From positions 4,030,001 through 4,094,000 of the forward strand of contig OZ253374.1 of the NCBI GenBank assembly GCA_965260935.1: 64,000 nucleotides of DNA. Reading direction: 5' to 3'. The notes beneath the pieces are model-generated. The model was not told the DNA's origin. It saw only the letters and a program-made list of their open reading frames with translations, and did no database searches. This document shows positions 62,579 to 64,000 of the stretch, piece by piece. The position numbers and the translations under genes were made by a program. This stretch comes from JBBROS01 sp965260935. Its GTDB lineage: Bacteria; Pseudomonadota; Alphaproteobacteria; Acetobacterales; Acetobacteraceae. The number at the start of each line of letters is the position of its first letter. The stretch's first letter is position 1.

Positions 62579-64000
62579 TTACAACTCGCCGCGCCGGGCC
62601 ATAGCGCCGATGCGGTCCGCGGCGCGCATCCCGATCGCCGTGATCGTGAGCGAGGGGTTGACGCCGCCCGTAGTCGGGAACACGGAGCCGTCGCAGACCC
62701 AGAGGTTCGGGATGTCCCAACTGCGTCCGTCCGCATTCACGACGCTTGTTCTCGCGTCGAAGCCCATCTTCGCTGTTCCGGCGAGGTGGTTGGTGTCGTC
62801 CTCCTGACGCCAGATTTCCTTCGCGCCGACCAGTTCGAGGCTCGTCTGCATCTGGCCCAAGGCGTGCTGGATCAGCGCCTTGTCGTTGTCGCCGAAGCTG
62901 TAGGTCACCCGCGGGATGCGGAGGCCGTATTGGTCCTGCTCGTCGGCCAAGGTGACGCGGTTCGCCTCGTTGGGCAGCATCTCGCCGACCATCTTCAACC
63001 CGACCTGGTGGTTGTAGCGCTCCATCTCGCGCGGCAGCGCCTCGCCCCAGAGCTTTTTGCTGGCGGTCAGCACCGAGGCCCATTCCTGCGGCAGCGGCCC
63101 CTGCGCCATCCAGCAATAGCCGCCGACCGGATCCTTACGGTCGTCGTAGTTCCAGTGTTCGGTGATGGTGGTGGAAGGCGGCGCCTTGCTCGAGCGCACC
63201 TCGTCGTCCATGTAGCCCCAGACCGCCTGGTTGGATTGCGTCATCAGGTTCTTGCCGACCAGGCCGCTGCTGTTGGCCAGGCCGTCCGGGTACTTGTCGT
63301 TGGCGGACGCCAGCAACAGCCGCGGCGTCTCGATCGCGTAGCCGGCCACGACGACATTGCGCGCCTTCTGGAACCGCCATTTCCCTCCGCGCATGTAGTG
63401 CACGCCGGTGGCCAGGCCGTCCGGCCCGGTCTCGATCCGCCCGACCATGGCGAGGTCGCGGATTTCCGCCCCGGCCTGCAAGGCGCGGGGGATGAAGGTC
63501 ACCAACTGGCTCTGCTTCGCGTTGGTCGAGCAGCCGACACGGCAGAAGCCGCGGTAGACGCACGGCGGCGAATCGCCGCGCGGCGCGGAAACGGTGGCGA
63601 GCGGCGTCTCGGTCCAACTGATCCCCATCGCTTCGGCGCCCTTGGCCAGCAGCGCCGCCGCCCCGTTGATCTGGTGCGCCCGGTATGGGTAGCGCGGGCG
63701 CTTCGGACCCCAGGGGTAGGCAACAGGCCCGGAGATGGCCAAGGCCTGTTCCGCCTTGGCGTAATAGTCCCACATCTCGCGCCAATCGAGCGGCCAATCC
63801 GCCCCGTAGCCCATGACCGAGCGCGACTTGAACCACTCGGGGCGGAACCGCAGCGACACCATGGCGAAATGCACGGTGCTGCCGCCGACCGCCTTGCCGC
63901 AACTGTTGCCGCCCATCTTCAACGGGTCAGCGCCTTCGCTCAACCGCTCGTCGGTCCAGTACAGCTTGGTTTGCTCGCTCTCGTCCGAGGCGAACTCCTC
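62579..64000 (-). CDS. GMC-family oxidoreductase; 5' end outside the window
   Basis: The frame stays open to the right edge, giving the C-terminal 473 residues of an FAD-dependent dehydrogenase. GGNSCGKAVGGSTVHFA and RNVVVAGYAIETPRLLL are GMC motifs, and the C-terminal active-site region has NHLAGTAKMG and VCDGSVFPTTGGVNPSLT. The Cys-containing stretch CVYRGFCRVGC resembles membrane gluconate 2-dehydrogenase or sorbitol dehydrogenase large subunits that pass electrons to a cytochrome. The FAD GxGxxG end is missing from the window. Located just upstream of the alternative complex III operon, it could feed the quinone pool; this is inference. Confidence 0.82.
   Translation of the reverse strand, partial: EEFASDESEQTKLYWTDERLSEGADPLKMGGNSCGKAVGGSTVHFAMVSLRFRPEWFKSRSVMGYGADWPLDWREMWDYYAKAEQALAISGPVAYPWGPKRPRYPYRAHQINGAAALLAKGAEAMGISWTETPLATVSAPRGDSPPCVYRGFCRVGCSTNAKQSQLVTFIPRALQAGAEIRDLAMVGRIETGPDGLATGVHYMRGGKWRFQKARNVVVAGYAIETPRLLLASANDKYPDGLANSSGLVGKNLMTQSNQAVWGYMDDEVRSSKAPPSTTITEHWNYDDRKDPVGGYCWMAQGPLPQEWASVLTASKKLWGEALPREMERYNHQVGLKMVGEMLPNEANRVTLADEQDQYGLRIPRVTYSFGDNDKALIQHALGQMQTSLELVGAKEIWRQEDDTNHLAGTAKMGFDARTSVVNADGRSWDIPNLWVCDGSVFPTTGGVNPSLTITAIGMRAADRIGAMARRGEL

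Overview
The window reads as a high-GC alphaproteobacterial chromosome, most likely Rhodospirillales/Acetobacteraceae. That is an inference from an RNase E with a large S1-domain insert and a C-terminal GWWRR motif, the amidase/PBP neighbourhood of rne, and alternative complex III joined to a caa3 oxidase. No rRNA, tRNA, CRISPR array or phage module was seen.

Layout. 1-4540: cell-wall and RNA-decay genes (start of a PBP1A-like gene, amidase, rne). 4636-7734: an amidase-signature enzyme and a gamma-glutamyltransferase-like enzyme. 7908-15881: an insertion hotspot. Two identical 1451-bp IS copies in direct orientation bracket 4.1 kb of foreign cargo (5'-truncated AsmA, BON-MscS channel, broken transposase). 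The flanking 5-mers are arranged GTTAG-IS-CTAAG ... CTAAG-IS-GTTAG, the signature of a circular molecule integrated as one unit. A 971-bp IS5-type element sits directly beside it. 15929-17882: an AT-rich pair, a HEPN-domain protein and a DUF262 gene broken by an in-frame TGA, resembling a damaged defence locus. 18218-21729: housekeeping genes csaA, gpt, dps and parE. 21769-23926: egtB and a higBA toxin-antitoxin pair whose toxin carries a nonsense codon.

24050-29944: a complete branched-chain amino acid/amide ABC importer operon with two paralogous binding proteins. 30099-39175: a tripartite RND efflux operon (outer-membrane lipoprotein, adaptor, two different permeases). 39290-42115: a TRAP dicarboxylate importer. 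42112-43239: a prokaryotic glutamate-receptor-like K+ channel, convergent with the TRAP genes. 43244-49930: GH15 glucoamylase/trehalase-like enzyme, DEAD-box helicase, glutaryl-CoA dehydrogenase, an RlmD/RumA-type rRNA methyltransferase and a small lipoprotein. 49972-51096: Old Yellow Enzyme.

51212-62412 is one long minus-strand respiratory operon, actABCDEF, a small membrane protein, then coxBACD. It should carry electrons from quinol through alternative complex III to an A2-type caa3 oxidase. A GMC-family dehydrogenase runs off the right edge upstream of it.
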